From assembly GCA_963797475.1 (NCBI GenBank), contig CAWCPR010000020.1, positions 1 through 64,000 on the forward strand: 64,000 nt of DNA, given 5' to 3'. Both the position numbers and the translations under genes were made by a program. Within the stretch, counting starts at the first letter, position 1. Every line of letters starts with the position of its first letter. The DNA comes from CAWCPR01 sp963797475 (GTDB taxonomy: Bacteria; Chloroflexota; Anaerolineae; Anaerolineales; UBA4823). This document shows positions 50,636 to 59,470 of the stretch, in pieces. The notes below the pieces were generated by a model. That model was not told the DNA's origin. It searched no databases and saw only the letters and a program-made list of their open reading frames with translations.

Positions 50636-51706
50636 TCATTCTATCACTACAACCTTCGTGCTGGCCTGGCCCGAGATCACCACATCGCCGGGATCATAAC
50701 TCACAGACGGAAAAGTCCAACGAAAAACCCACTTGGCATCTTCCGGGTTGGCGTTCACGCAGCCGTGGGATTTAGGCACACCAAAGCTATTGTGCCAGAA
50801 AGTCGAGTGTATGGCAACCCCGTTTCCAGAAAAGAGCGTGGTCCAACCGATTCCGGGTAGATCATATCCCGCGCCGGTTGTTCCCCCTGTCATATGCACC
50901 GAAACCAACTTGCGCCAAATCTGATGGGGACCGACCGGCGTGGACCACTCATCCACAGGGTTACCATCTTTATCATATTTGCCGCCTGAAGAGATGCGGC
51001 CAAAATAAACTTCGGTTTTGCCCTCATAGCAGGAGAGAGTTTGTTGGATCAGGTTTACCTCTACTTGTTTCTCTTCGACTTCTGGGTTAATCGGGGTCAT
51101 TTCCTCGGCTGTGACCGGGCGAAACGCTTCGCCTGCCGCCCAAAACAAGTCGCCGAATGTACCGAACTTTTCAGCGATCCTGTACCAGATCTGGCCCTGT
51201 TCGTCCCTCTTAACCTGGTCGACCCACATAATCTGGCTGTAATATAGCCGGGGCTTAGGGGAAAGCTTGACCCAGGGAGAGCGCGCCGGCGGATTGCTCA
51301 ACACCAGGTCCACGTAAGGCACACTCACTTCCACCCACATGCCCTGTGGGTCAGGCAAGATCTCAAGCGGCGTGTTAGGCAAATTTCGCACTGGCTGTAA
51401 ATTTGGGGCATATATAAAACCCTGCGGTGTCTCAACAAATCGCTGGTTGAACCACAGCGGGCGCGAGCCAACCAGCTCCCGAAGCCAGACCACAACCTCG
51501 TCGTCATAAATTGTCCCTACGATCTGGCTGTCCACATCCGGGCGGGCGTAAATCGAAACTTTTCCTCCGAACACCCGGCCCAGGCGTTCTGCCTTTGGAA
51601 AATCGGGCAGCGCTGCTGTCTGGCTCCAACGTATTAAGGATAAACCCGCAACACCAATGGCAGACGTCTTGAGAAATTCACGGCGGGTCAAGAGATTTGA
51701 GTTCAT
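50636..51706 (-). CDS. Tat-exported L,D-transpeptidase (YkuD), copy 1
   Basis: The 356-residue protein has a twin-arginine signal (LTRREFLKTSAIGVAGLSL), an SH3-like region (KVSIYARPDVDSQIVGTIYDDEVV, about 50-110), a middle domain and a C-terminal YkuD catalytic domain with VAIHSTFWHNSF and SHGCVNANPEDA (His and Cys). Tat export is inferred. It is a paralogue of the next gene upstream, matching throughout. Immediately downstream is ccdA (70 bases), so envelope genes are grouped. Confidence 0.88.
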   Translation of the reverse strand: MNSNLLTRREFLKTSAIGVAGLSLIRWSQTAALPDFPKAERLGRVFGGKVSIYARPDVDSQIVGTIYDDEVVVWLRELVGSRPLWFNQRFVETPQGFIYAPNLQPVRNLPNTPLEILPDPQGMWVEVSVPYVDLVLSNPPARSPWVKLSPKPRLYYSQIMWVDQVKRDEQGQIWYRIAEKFGTFGDLFWAAGEAFRPVTAEEMTPINPEVEEKQVEVNLIQQTLSCYEGKTEVYFGRISSGGKYDKDGNPVDEWSTPVGPHQIWRKLVSVHMTGGTTGAGYDLPGIGWTTLFSGNGVAIHSTFWHNSFGVPKSHGCVNANPEDAKWVFRWTFPSVSYDPGDVVISGQASTKVVVIE

Positions 51707-51751
51707 CACGTCCCTACAACCACACAATAAACGAGCGGAGGTATCGGCCGC

Positions 51752-52873
51752 TCATCCTTCACTCACTTCAACCTGAGTGCTGGCCTCCCCGGTCAGGGAT
51801 ACATCCAGGGTACCCGGATCCGCGAGAGGTGACGGCTGCGTCCAGCGAAAGATCCACTTGGCGTCCTCGGGTGAGGCATTAACGCAGCCATGCGAAACTG
51901 GATCGCCATAGGTATTATGCCAGAAAGTGGAGTGAATTGCGACGCCGCCGGTAGCGAAAATGGTCGTCCAGCCGATCCCGGGCAAATCGTATCCGGCGCC
52001 GGTTGTACCACCCGCCATTTGGAGGGAGACGAATTTGCGGGTTACCCGGTGCAAGCCTACTGGAGTCGCCCACTTGTCGACAATATTGCCGTACATGTCG
52101 AACTTCGCGCCAGTAGAAACTCGACAGTAATAGACTTCTGTATCTCCCTCATAACAGGAAACCGTCTGGTAAGTGACGTCGACTTCCACGCGTTTACGCT
52201 CGACCTCCGGATGGATCGGGGCCAGCTCCTCGGGCGAGATTGGGCGCATCGCCTCCGCTGGCGTCCAGAACATATCTACTCCGCCGTAATAATTGGGATT
52301 CACCCGGTAATAAACGCTTCCTTGCTCGCCCCTTTTTATCTGATCTACCCAAAAGATCTGGCTGTAATAAACTCTTAAAGGCAGACCAAGCTCTTTGCGG
52401 ATTTTGACCCAGGAATTGGAGCTCGGCTCGTTGGCCAAGATCACATCGGCGTAAGGGACGGTCACCTCCACCCACATCCCCTGTCCCAGGCTCGAATTCG
52501 CCAGAGTTTCCACAGGGGTGTTGGGAACGTTTCGTACGGGTTGAAAATAGGGTCCATAAATGAACCCTTCCGGCGTTTCGACCCAACGCTGGTTGGAAAA
52601 AACGTAGGTTGGGTTCTTACCCACCACTTCGTTCAGCCAGGGCAAAACTGTGTCGTCATAAACTACTTTCACCGTTTGACTGTCGGGGTCGGGATGAGCT
52701 TTTAACTCCACATTGCAGCTTAGACCACTCAGGCATACCACCCTGCCCAACCGCTCGAAATCGGGAAACTCTGGCAAAGCGTCAAACCGGCTTAAAGAGC
52801 CCAAAGTGAGCCCTCCAAGACCCAGCGCGGTTGCTTTGAGAAATTCACGACGACTCAACGAATCGGAATCCAT
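51752..52873 (-). CDS. Tat-exported L,D-transpeptidase (YkuD), copy 2
   Basis: The 373-residue paralogue has the same layout: Tat signal LSRREFLKATALGLGGLTL, SH3-like segment (NVELKAHPDPDSQTVKVVYDD), conserved middle (QGMWVEVTVPYADVIL) and YkuD box VAIHSTFWHNTYGDPVSHGCVNASPEDA. It differs by small insertions, e.g. a CLSGLSC pair near residues 47-53 absent from copy 1. The copies are separated by 45 bases and probably co-transcribed, an evident tandem duplication. A stem near 52965-53015 may end the copA transcript upstream. Confidence 0.88.
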   Translation of the reverse strand: MDSDSLSRREFLKATALGLGGLTLGSLSRFDALPEFPDFERLGRVVCLSGLSCNVELKAHPDPDSQTVKVVYDDTVLPWLNEVVGKNPTYVFSNQRWVETPEGFIYGPYFQPVRNVPNTPVETLANSSLGQGMWVEVTVPYADVILANEPSSNSWVKIRKELGLPLRVYYSQIFWVDQIKRGEQGSVYYRVNPNYYGGVDMFWTPAEAMRPISPEELAPIHPEVERKRVEVDVTYQTVSCYEGDTEVYYCRVSTGAKFDMYGNIVDKWATPVGLHRVTRKFVSLQMAGGTTGAGYDLPGIGWTTIFATGGVAIHSTFWHNTYGDPVSHGCVNASPEDAKWIFRWTQPSPLADPGTLDVSLTGEASTQVEVSEG

Positions 52874-53041
52874 GATCAGCCATAAGCATAATCGTAAAAA
52901 TAAGGTGGGTCAATAGAGTTTTTTCTTGCAGCGCATTAAAGTTTGATAAGTTCTTCTCCCAACCACCAAGGGAAAGCGCCGCACAAACCACCTGCAACAG
53001 TGACTTGTGAGGCGCCTTCTTGACAGTCGGGAAGCACAAAA

Positions 53042-55567
53042 TTAAACCGCTCGGTAATTTTTCAAGCGCAGACTGTTCGTAACGACAAAGATACTGCTGA
53101 ATGCCATCGCACCAGCAGCTAACATCGGATTAAGAAAGCCGGCGGCAGCGGAGGGGATCAAGACCACATTATAGATGAAAGCCCAAAACAGGTTCTGTCG
53201 GATGGTTTGCAGCGTCCGGCGCGAGAGCTTAAACGTCCGCGCCACACCTCGCAGGTCCCCACTAATCAGGACCACCGGAGCGGCAGCCATGGCGACATCC
53301 GTGCCGGTGCCAATGGCAATGCCCACTTCAGCTTGAGCCAATGCCGGGGCGTCGTTTATCCCATCTCCAACCATCGCTACCACTTCCCCGGCGACTTGAA
53401 GCTTTTTCACTTCGGAAGCCTTCTGCCCAGGAAGCACTTCAGCTACGACCACATCGATCCCAACCTGGCGGGAGATTGCGCTCGCGGTCTGCTGGTTATC
53501 GCCAGTGATCATGACGACTTTCAAACCCATCTGGTGCAGGGTTTCGATCGCCGCTAGCGAGCCTTCTTTGACTGTATCCGCAACAGCAACCACCCCTTGG
53601 ACGGATCCATCTACAGCAACCAACATGGCAGTCTTTGCCTCACCTTGCAGCCTCTCGATCTCCTGGGTCAAGCCGTTCAAGGCCAATCCGCGTACTTCCA
53701 TCATTCGCAAATTCCCGACGAGAACCTGGCGACCATCAATCTCTGCTTCGACGCCATGACCCACTGTGGCAATGAATCCTTCCGGTTGGCTCAGGTTCAA
53801 TCCAAGATTGCCAGCCTCAGCCAGGATCGCCTCTCCCAGGGGATGCTCGCTGCCTTTCTCAACGGATGCGGCTAAGCGGAGCAGCTCGTTTGCCGAAAAC
53901 TCATTGGAGTGAGCGCCTTTGAGTGGCTGGCTGCCAGCCAAAACCGGTACCATTTCTTTTCTTGTTGCCAGGACGACGTCGGTGACCGCAGGTTGGCCGC
54001 GCGTGATCGTGCCTGTTTTATCGAATACGACAGTCGTCACTTTGCCGGCCCGTTCTAAAGCTTCACCGGATTTAATAAGTATGCCCAGCTCCGCCCCTTT
54101 GCCTGTCCCTACCATGACCGCCGTCGGCGTCGCCAGACCCATTGCGCACGGGCAAGCAATCACCAGTACGGCGACCATATTGATCAAGGCGCGAGTGAAC
54201 AGGCTCGTGTCAGAACCTGCGGGTAAAGGAACGATGAAGAACCAGACCAGGAAGGTGACCAGGGCAATACCAATCACTGACGGGACGAATATCGCCGATA
54301 CCTGGTCCGCCAGTTTCTGAATCGGCGCTTTGCTCCCCTGCGCTTCTTCAACCAAACGGATGATCTGGGCGATGGCAGTCTGTTTTCCGACTTTTGTGGC
54401 CTCGAATTTGACCATCCCAAACTTATTCAACGTGGCGCCAATCACCGGATCTCCAGGGCCCTTTTCCACGGGCATCGATTCGCCGGTGAGCATCAATTCA
54501 TCTACAGAAGAGTGACCTTCTATGACCACGCCATCCACAGAGATTTTTTCTCCCGGACGGACGACCACCACGTCTCCGACCAGCACTTCATCGGCCGGGA
54601 CCTCAAGTTCAATTCCATCCCGAAAGACCCGGGCAGTTTTGGCGCGCAGCCCGATCAGTTTTTTGATGGCTTCGCTGGTGCGTCCCTTGGCGCGCGCTTC
54701 CAGGAATTTACCCAACTTGATCAAGGTAATGATCACCGCCGCGGTTTCAAAGTATACATGCCCGGGGACCAACCCCAAAACGACCGGGATGGAATAAAAA
54801 TAAGCTGCCGAAGAGCCCATCGCGATCAACACATCCATATTAGGGGAGCCGTTTCGCAGGGCTTTATACGCCCCCAGGTAATACTGGCCGCCAACATAGA
54901 ATTGTACGGGCGTTGCCAGAACGAACATCAGCCATTTCGTCCACGGCGCCATCCCGATGGCGTCCGGAAGTAGACCCAGGTCCATCCCCATCGAAAAAAG
55001 GAACAGTGGAACGGTGAAAAGCAGACCTATGGTCAGAAAATGCCTCTGTTGCGCGATCTCAGCCTCCCTGGCATTCCGCTCTGCGTCTTCGGTTTCGCCG
55101 CCGGTTTCCAGCGCTTCAAATCCGGACGAAGCTACCGCCCTCCGCAGGTCGGCCTGGCTGACAACCGTGGGGACATACTGCACACGGGCCCGTTCACTGG
55201 CGAAGTTGACGTTCACATCCAGAACGCCTTCCATTTGACTTAGCGACTTCTCTAAGCGACGGGCGTCATTATCGTCGCTCATCCGGTGAATCGCCAAATC
55301 CGCCTCGCCGGTCGCCACACCATAACCCGCTCGCTCGACCCGACCAATCAAATCGTTGATCCCAGTCAGGTTAGGATCATATTCAACCGTGGCTCGCTCG
55401 GAAGACAGGTTAACCATTGCAACCTGCACGCCATCCACCTTTTTTAGATTCCGTTCGATGGTAGCTACGCAGTTGGCGCAGGTCATTCCAGTGACAGGCA
55501 GGGTGACCTGTTTGAGCTGGAGCGAGGTCGAATTCTGCTGCAACCCTTCTTTTTGTGCTTGCGGCAT
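53042..55567 (-). CDS. copA: Copper-translocating P1B-type ATPase
   Basis: The 841-residue Cu(+) exporter has a first HMA domain (about 15-80) with GMTCANCVATIE. A second HMA-like domain (about 85-155) lacks the CxxC. Then follow the membrane helices, the TGES actuator loop (LMLTGESMPVEKG), the CPC ion site (VIACPCAMGLATP), the DKTGTIT phosphorylation site, SEHPLGEAI with the HP motif, and GDGINDAPALAQA. ATG 55567 follows GGAG by six bases; a TTG at 55579 is less likely. It is the last gene of a csoR-copZ-copA operon. Confidence 0.94.
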   Translation of the reverse strand: MPQAQKEGLQQNSTSLQLKQVTLPVTGMTCANCVATIERNLKKVDGVQVAMVNLSSERATVEYDPNLTGINDLIGRVERAGYGVATGEADLAIHRMSDDNDARRLEKSLSQMEGVLDVNVNFASERARVQYVPTVVSQADLRRAVASSGFEALETGGETEDAERNAREAEIAQQRHFLTIGLLFTVPLFLFSMGMDLGLLPDAIGMAPWTKWLMFVLATPVQFYVGGQYYLGAYKALRNGSPNMDVLIAMGSSAAYFYSIPVVLGLVPGHVYFETAAVIITLIKLGKFLEARAKGRTSEAIKKLIGLRAKTARVFRDGIELEVPADEVLVGDVVVVRPGEKISVDGVVIEGHSSVDELMLTGESMPVEKGPGDPVIGATLNKFGMVKFEATKVGKQTAIAQIIRLVEEAQGSKAPIQKLADQVSAIFVPSVIGIALVTFLVWFFIVPLPAGSDTSLFTRALINMVAVLVIACPCAMGLATPTAVMVGTGKGAELGILIKSGEALERAGKVTTVVFDKTGTITRGQPAVTDVVLATRKEMVPVLAGSQPLKGAHSNEFSANELLRLAASVEKGSEHPLGEAILAEAGNLGLNLSQPEGFIATVGHGVEAEIDGRQVLVGNLRMMEVRGLALNGLTQEIERLQGEAKTAMLVAVDGSVQGVVAVADTVKEGSLAAIETLHQMGLKVVMITGDNQQTASAISRQVGIDVVVAEVLPGQKASEVKKLQVAGEVVAMVGDGINDAPALAQAEVGIAIGTGTDVAMAAAPVVLISGDLRGVARTFKLSRRTLQTIRQNLFWAFIYNVVLIPSAAAGFLNPMLAAGAMAFSSIFVVTNSLRLKNYRAV

Positions 55568-55585
55568 TCCATTCTCCAAAAAAAC

Positions 55586-55792
55586 TTAAGCTACAGGATA
55601 ATCGATCTCTGCCAGTAAAGTTTTGATCTTATCCTCAGATGCCGGGGGTTCGAAAGTTATTGTGGCTTGCTTTGTCTCAACATCAGCGGATACGGACTGA
55701 ACTCCGGCAAGCTCGCCGACTTCCATTTGGATCGTATAGGTGCAATGACGGCATGAAATGTTTGGAATTGAATAAGTTACGGTGGTAGACAT
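55586..55792 (-). CDS. copZ: Copper chaperone, HMA domain
   Basis: The 68-residue single HMA domain has the metal site NISCRHCTYTIQ (CxxC) and the usual beta-alpha-beta-beta-alpha-beta length. It delivers Cu(+) to CopA or to the repressor. It lies 18 bases before the CopA start, so the two are certainly co-transcribed. CRHC replaces the commoner CxHC/CGHC order but keeps both cysteines. Confidence 0.9.
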   Translation of the reverse strand: MSTTVTYSIPNISCRHCTYTIQMEVGELAGVQSVSADVETKQATITFEPPASEDKIKTLLAEIDYPVA

Positions 55793-55878
55793 GGGTTGGT
55801 TCTCCTATTGATATTTTGTTTTCGGACCTTATAGACAAATGTGTTCGGCGCTTTGAATGTTAGCGGGATCGCCAAAAA

Positions 55879-56148
55879 TTACGTCCTGGTTGCAGCCTCA
55901 AAAACATCCGAAATTTCTTTAAGGACACGCTCACGCTCGTCAGCATCCTCACCTCGAACGGCCTGGATCAGGCATGAGTTCAGGTGTTCATCTAGAATGA
56001 TGCTGCTGATTTTGTTCAGGGCCGCCTGGACAGCCTGAATCTGGCGGATAACATCGATACAATAGGTCTCTTGTTCGACCATGCGTTCGATACCGCGGAT
56101 GTGGCCTTCCACATTTTTTAAGCGTTTCAAGGCGCCTTCGTGCTTCAT
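55879..56148 (-). CDS. csoR: CsoR-family copper-sensing repressor
   Basis: The 89-residue all-helical DUF156 repressor has the Cu(+) ligands Cys30 (ETYCID), His55 and Cys59 (DEHLNSC), the C-H-C set of CsoR, and RLKNVEGHIRGIERMV in helix 1. Copper binding releases it from DNA. A strong inverted repeat lies just upstream in its own leader (56171-56204), so the operon csoR-copZ-copA is very likely autoregulated. Confidence 0.92.
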   Translation of the reverse strand: MKHEGALKRLKNVEGHIRGIERMVEQETYCIDVIRQIQAVQAALNKISSIILDEHLNSCLIQAVRGEDADERERVLKEISDVFEAATRT

Positions 56149-56170
56149 TTCAACCTCTTTCGATTCACAT

Positions 56171-56204
56171 AAAGATACCCCCCCCCAGGGGGTAGGGTAT
56201 CTTT
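56171..56204. promoter_or_regulatory. CsoR operator in the copper operon leader
   Basis: Perfect 10-bp arms AAAGATACCC and GGGTATCTTT flank a GC-rich centre (CCCCCC, then AGGGGGTA). GC-tract inverted repeats with TA(C/T)CC edges are the known CsoR/RcnR-family operator style. It lies 23 bases upstream of the csoR start, and TAGAAT on the minus strand just beyond it could be the -10 box. Confidence 0.8.
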
Positions 56205-56238
56205 ATTCTATCATCTTATCGCATTGTGTCAAGGGGAA

Positions 56239-57213
56239 CTAATTCAACGCATCGTCGATATACACTTTGAATTCATCAGCCGATACGAAATCCTGCCACT
56301 GCTTTAACACCTTGCCGTCCCGATCCAATAAAAAGAAATGCGGCTGAAGACGAAAGTGTAATTCAGATTTGAAATCCGCCGTTGCAGGATCATCGATGTC
56401 CAGGTAAATGAAATTCACCTGAGAGGCGTACTCAGCTTCCAGCTCGTTCAGGATTGGAGCCATTGCCCGGCAAGTTCCGCACCAAAAGGCAAAAAACTCC
56501 ACCAATTGGACTTTGCCGGATGCTAACTTCACGGTTTTTGGATCCGTCGCTTCAAGGTCCGTACGCAGTGATATTGCCGTTGGCGTGGGAGTCAGCGTGG
56601 GTTGCTCGGTTTCTGTCGGTGGAGAGGTAAATGTGGGTTGGGGAGTAACTGTGGGCTCTACTGGGACTGTCGCAATCGCTGTTGGTGTGCTGGTTCCACC
56701 GCTGGCAGGAACAGAAGAAGCGGTCAAAGAGGGTGTAAGGTTAGCCGCTTGGGATAAAGTAGCCGTCGGCTGAGAGACTGGGCTTGTATTTGGAGGTGGA
56801 TAAGCCCCTGGTCCACCGGTTGGTAAGGGTAAGGTCGGAGGAACCACCCCTGGCCCTGGATATGCGCTTTGCACGCCGGTCGCCGTGGGTTGTGGCGTCC
56901 CGCCAGAGCCCGGTGCCGGGTAAGCATTCCCCGGGTTTGCCGTAATTGGTGGAGCGACAGATCCTGGGGCGGGATAAGGCGGCGTCCCTGGTGGGCTGCT
57001 CACAATTCCAGGGCCTGGATATGCCGGTTGGTTTGTTGGAGAAGGTGAGGAGGTACTCGTACGCTCGTTTACTGCCGTAAGACTCGCCGTTGTCGCAACA
57101 TTTGGACTGACCTGCGCGGTCTCGAACGGGGTTGGCTGAACATTGCAGGAGGTAAGTTCGAAAACCAGTATGGACCCTATCAAGAAAGGCAAACGCCAGT
57201 TGGTCAAATTCAT
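56239..57213 (-). CDS. Thioredoxin-fold lipoprotein with long Pro/Tyr/Gly/Thr linker
   Basis: The 324-residue protein has a lipoprotein signal ending LTSC (Cys23). About 190 residues of low complexity follow, with repeated AYPGPG/PYPAPG/AYPAPG units and then Thr/Pro stretches. The thioredoxin domain (about 220-324) has active site FWCGTCRAMAPIL and cis-Pro in FRLQPHFFLLD. It is inferred to be a disulfide reductant or oxidant tethered outside the membrane by a flexible arm. ATG 57213 has GGAG upstream. It is divergent from the TlpA gene at 57355. Confidence 0.82.
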   Translation of the reverse strand: MNLTNWRLPFLIGSILVFELTSCNVQPTPFETAQVSPNVATTASLTAVNERTSTSSPSPTNQPAYPGPGIVSSPPGTPPYPAPGSVAPPITANPGNAYPAPGSGGTPQPTATGVQSAYPGPGVVPPTLPLPTGGPGAYPPPNTSPVSQPTATLSQAANLTPSLTASSVPASGGTSTPTAIATVPVEPTVTPQPTFTSPPTETEQPTLTPTPTAISLRTDLEATDPKTVKLASGKVQLVEFFAFWCGTCRAMAPILNELEAEYASQVNFIYLDIDDPATADFKSELHFRLQPHFFLLDRDGKVLKQWQDFVSADEFKVYIDDALN

Positions 57214-57354
57214 TAACGCTCCTACCCTATCGATGGTAGCCTTTACGCACCGCACACCATAGCGATGGTCTGTGAATGTTATCAAAGAAGCGGGGTTTGT
57301 CAAGTTGCGGCATTTCTTCTTGACATGCTCTCCCTTCCCCTATAAACTTGTTTA

Positions 57355-57918
57355 ATGGATCGGATTTTCTTTAAGTACCGCTGGAATATCTTTACGCTGG
57401 TCATTTTGTCAATCAGCGCAATCTGGATCATTTCCAGCAGGGTCACGGTCGCAGAGACTACAAATGGCAAAATCCCGGCTCCTCGCCAGGGATTTTTAGC
57501 CCCCGATTTCAACGCGCAAACCCTGGATGGCGATCAGGTCTCCCTTTCAGATTACCGCGGCCGTCCAGTCCTGGTGAATCTGTGGGCCAGTTGGTGCCCT
57601 CCTTGCAAGGCTGAGATGCCAGGTCTGGAGAATATTTATCAAACATACCAGGATCAAGGGCTGACAGTTCTGGCAGTTAACGCGACCAACCAGGATACCC
57701 TTCAAGGGGCGAGAACCTTTGTCCAGAATAACGGGTTGACGTTTCCCATTCTAATCGACATCGACGGCACAATATCTCAAATTTACGAGCTCAGCTCCCT
57801 GCCGTCATCTTTTTTTATCGACCGGTCTGGTGTGATCAAGGATGTAGTGATCGGTGGTCCCATGTCGGAAGCCTTGCTGCGTATTCGTATAGAAGAATTA
57901 CTTCAGGAGCAGCACTGA
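57355..57918 (+). CDS. TlpA/ResA-type thioredoxin, membrane-anchored
   Basis: The 187-residue protein has an N-terminal helix (about 11-30) and an outward redoxin domain: APDFNAQTLDGDQVSLSDYRGRPVLVNLWASWCPPCKAEMPGL-type core with active site WCPPC, and cis-Pro in LSSLPSSFFIDR. It is a paralogue of the TlpA gene at 49005. It shares one base with the start of the Lgt-like gene (TGATG), so the two are translationally coupled. Confidence 0.87.
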   Translation: MDRIFFKYRWNIFTLVILSISAIWIISSRVTVAETTNGKIPAPRQGFLAPDFNAQTLDGDQVSLSDYRGRPVLVNLWASWCPPCKAEMPGLENIYQTYQDQGLTVLAVNATNQDTLQGARTFVQNNGLTFPILIDIDGTISQIYELSSLPSSFFIDRSGVIKDVVIGGPMSEALLRIRIEELLQEQH

Positions 57919-58658
57919 TGCTGCCTGTCTTACAGATTGGCAATCTGGCAATTCCAGTTCCCGCATTAATTATGTTGGCTGGTGTATGGATTGGACTCAC
58001 CCTATCTGAGCGTGCCAGCTCAAGCCATGGAATCAACGCCAATGAACTGTATAACCTGAGTTTCCTGGCAATTATCGCCGGCGTTATTGGAGCTCGTTTA
58101 TCTTATGTTATCCGCTATCTTGCAATCTTTTCCAGTCATCCGATCAGCATCATCTCGCGCGATCCAAGCTTGCTCGACCCCTGGGGTGGATTGGCTGCAG
58201 GCGCTCTGGCTGCGCTTATCTATGGACAACGGAAAAAAATTGCTTTTTGGCCTTTGATGGACTCTCTAACTCCTGGGCTGGCTGTCTTAGGTGTGGCATT
58301 TGGCATTTCCCATCTGGCCTCGGGAAATGCGTTTGGAGCGCCCACGAACTTGCCCTGGGGAATCGATCTGTGGGGAGCGAGCCGCCACCCCACCCAGTTG
58401 TACGAGACAATTTTAGCGGCTGCAATCTTGTTGGTTTTCTGGCCCGGGCTAAATTTTATTAAGTGGCGGAATCCTGGCGAACAATTCATCACATTCCTGA
58501 TTTTATCCTCGGCAGCTCGCTTGATTACAGAGGCTTTTCGCGACGACAGCGTTCTACTGCCGGGTGGGTTTCGCAGCGCACAATCCGCTGCCTGGGTGAT
58601 TCTTGGAATAAGCTTGTGGGCTTTAGGGAAATTTCGGACGGGAGGGCAAAATGAGTGA
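57918..58658 (+). CDS. Lgt-like (prolipoprotein diacylglyceryl transferase superfamily) membrane protein
   Basis: The 246-residue protein has about seven membrane segments. Lgt-type motifs are visible: VIGARLSYV near the second helix, LDPWGGLAAGALAAL in place of the HGG-containing loop, and ASRHPTQLYETILAA, the conserved (R)HPxQLYE of Lgt. The catalytic His of the canonical HGG loop is absent (DPWGG), so true lipoprotein transferase activity is doubtful. Coupling with TlpA hints at a role in redox-protein maturation; this is inference. Confidence 0.72.
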   Translation: MLPVLQIGNLAIPVPALIMLAGVWIGLTLSERASSSHGINANELYNLSFLAIIAGVIGARLSYVIRYLAIFSSHPISIISRDPSLLDPWGGLAAGALAALIYGQRKKIAFWPLMDSLTPGLAVLGVAFGISHLASGNAFGAPTNLPWGIDLWGASRHPTQLYETILAAAILLVFWPGLNFIKWRNPGEQFITFLILSSAARLITEAFRDDSVLLPGGFRSAQSAAWVILGISLWALGKFRTGGQNE

Positions 58659-59061
58659 CGAAGTGGGATTTGAAGTTAAGATCAACCAAACCTATGAAGA
58701 GGCTTTAGAAAAAGTAATCTCAGCGTTGAAAGCTGAAGGCTTTGGTGTGCTTACAAGAATTGACGTAAAATCCATATTGAAGGAAAAACTGGGCGAAGAT
58801 TTTCGTCCTTATATCATTCTAGGGGCCTGCAATCCACCATTGGCTCTCCGGGCCTTATCAACTGACGCGGTAGTGGGGTTAATGCTGCCTTGCAATGTAA
58901 CCGTTGAAACCGATCCGGCAGGCGGCAGCCTGGCGCGCATTGCAAATCCCGAGCTAATGATGAGAGTCGGAACACTCGAAAAGAATGAGGAATTAAAAGA
59001 AATCGCCCGGGAGGCACGAGAGAGGCTGGAGCGCGTCGCTTGTGCTCTTCTCGAGGTATAG
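58651..59061 (+). CDS. DUF302-family protein
   Basis: The 136-residue protein has the DUF302 pattern: YEEALEKVISALKAEGFGVLTRIDVKSILKEKLGEDFRPYIILGACNPPLALRAL in outline, with the conserved ACNP, then VGLMLPCNVTVE with LPCNV. Its function is unknown; the conserved Cys residues invite a redox or metal role. Eight bases overlap the Lgt-like gene. It precedes folB by 19 bases, so it may be co-transcribed with both groups. Confidence 0.88.
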   Translation: MSDEVGFEVKINQTYEEALEKVISALKAEGFGVLTRIDVKSILKEKLGEDFRPYIILGACNPPLALRALSTDAVVGLMLPCNVTVETDPAGGSLARIANPELMMRVGTLEKNEELKEIAREARERLERVACALLEV

Positions 59062-59080
59062 TGTACTCAAAGGAGTAACG

Positions 59081-59434
59081 ATGGACCAGGTGATCATAAA
59101 AGATTTATCCACGCGTGGGATCATAGGGGTAAATGATTGGGAGCGTGAAAAGCCCCAAGAAATATTGATTAACCTGGTGATTTTTGCCGACCTGCGCCGG
59201 GCAGGCGAGAGCGATTCTATCGATAATACCGTAAATTATCGCACAATCGCAAAACGGGTCCAGGCGCACGCCGAAAATTCGGCACGATATACAGTTGAGG
59301 CGCTCGCCGCTGATATCGCCAATCTGTGCCTGGAAGAACCTGGGGTCGAAAAAGTCAGGGTCCGCGTCGAGAAGCCTGGCGCGGTCCGTTTTTCAGCGTC
59401 GGTGGGAGTCGAAATTGAGCGCAGCCGGGAATAA
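59081..59434 (+). CDS. folB: Dihydroneopterin aldolase
   Basis: The 117-residue folate-pathway enzyme converts dihydroneopterin to 6-hydroxymethyl-dihydropterin. FolB signatures are IIKDLSTRGIIGVNDWEREKPQ, TVNYRTIAKRV, TVEALAADIANLCL and VRVRVEKPGAVRFSASVGVEI, with catalytic Lys in EKPGA. The ATG follows AAGGAG. It sits directly before folK, with folE convergent on the other side, making a compact folate cluster. Confidence 0.92.
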   Translation: MDQVIIKDLSTRGIIGVNDWEREKPQEILINLVIFADLRRAGESDSIDNTVNYRTIAKRVQAHAENSARYTVEALAADIANLCLEEPGVEKVRVRVEKPGAVRFSASVGVEIERSRE

Positions 59435-59470
59435 AAACTCAAATTCAGAACTCTCCTGTCCTTTCCAATC

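Noticed and set aside
56500..57150. Repetitive Pro/Thr/Gly/Tyr DNA as a separate repeat element
   Set aside because: It is in frame and forms the linker of the thioredoxin lipoprotein.
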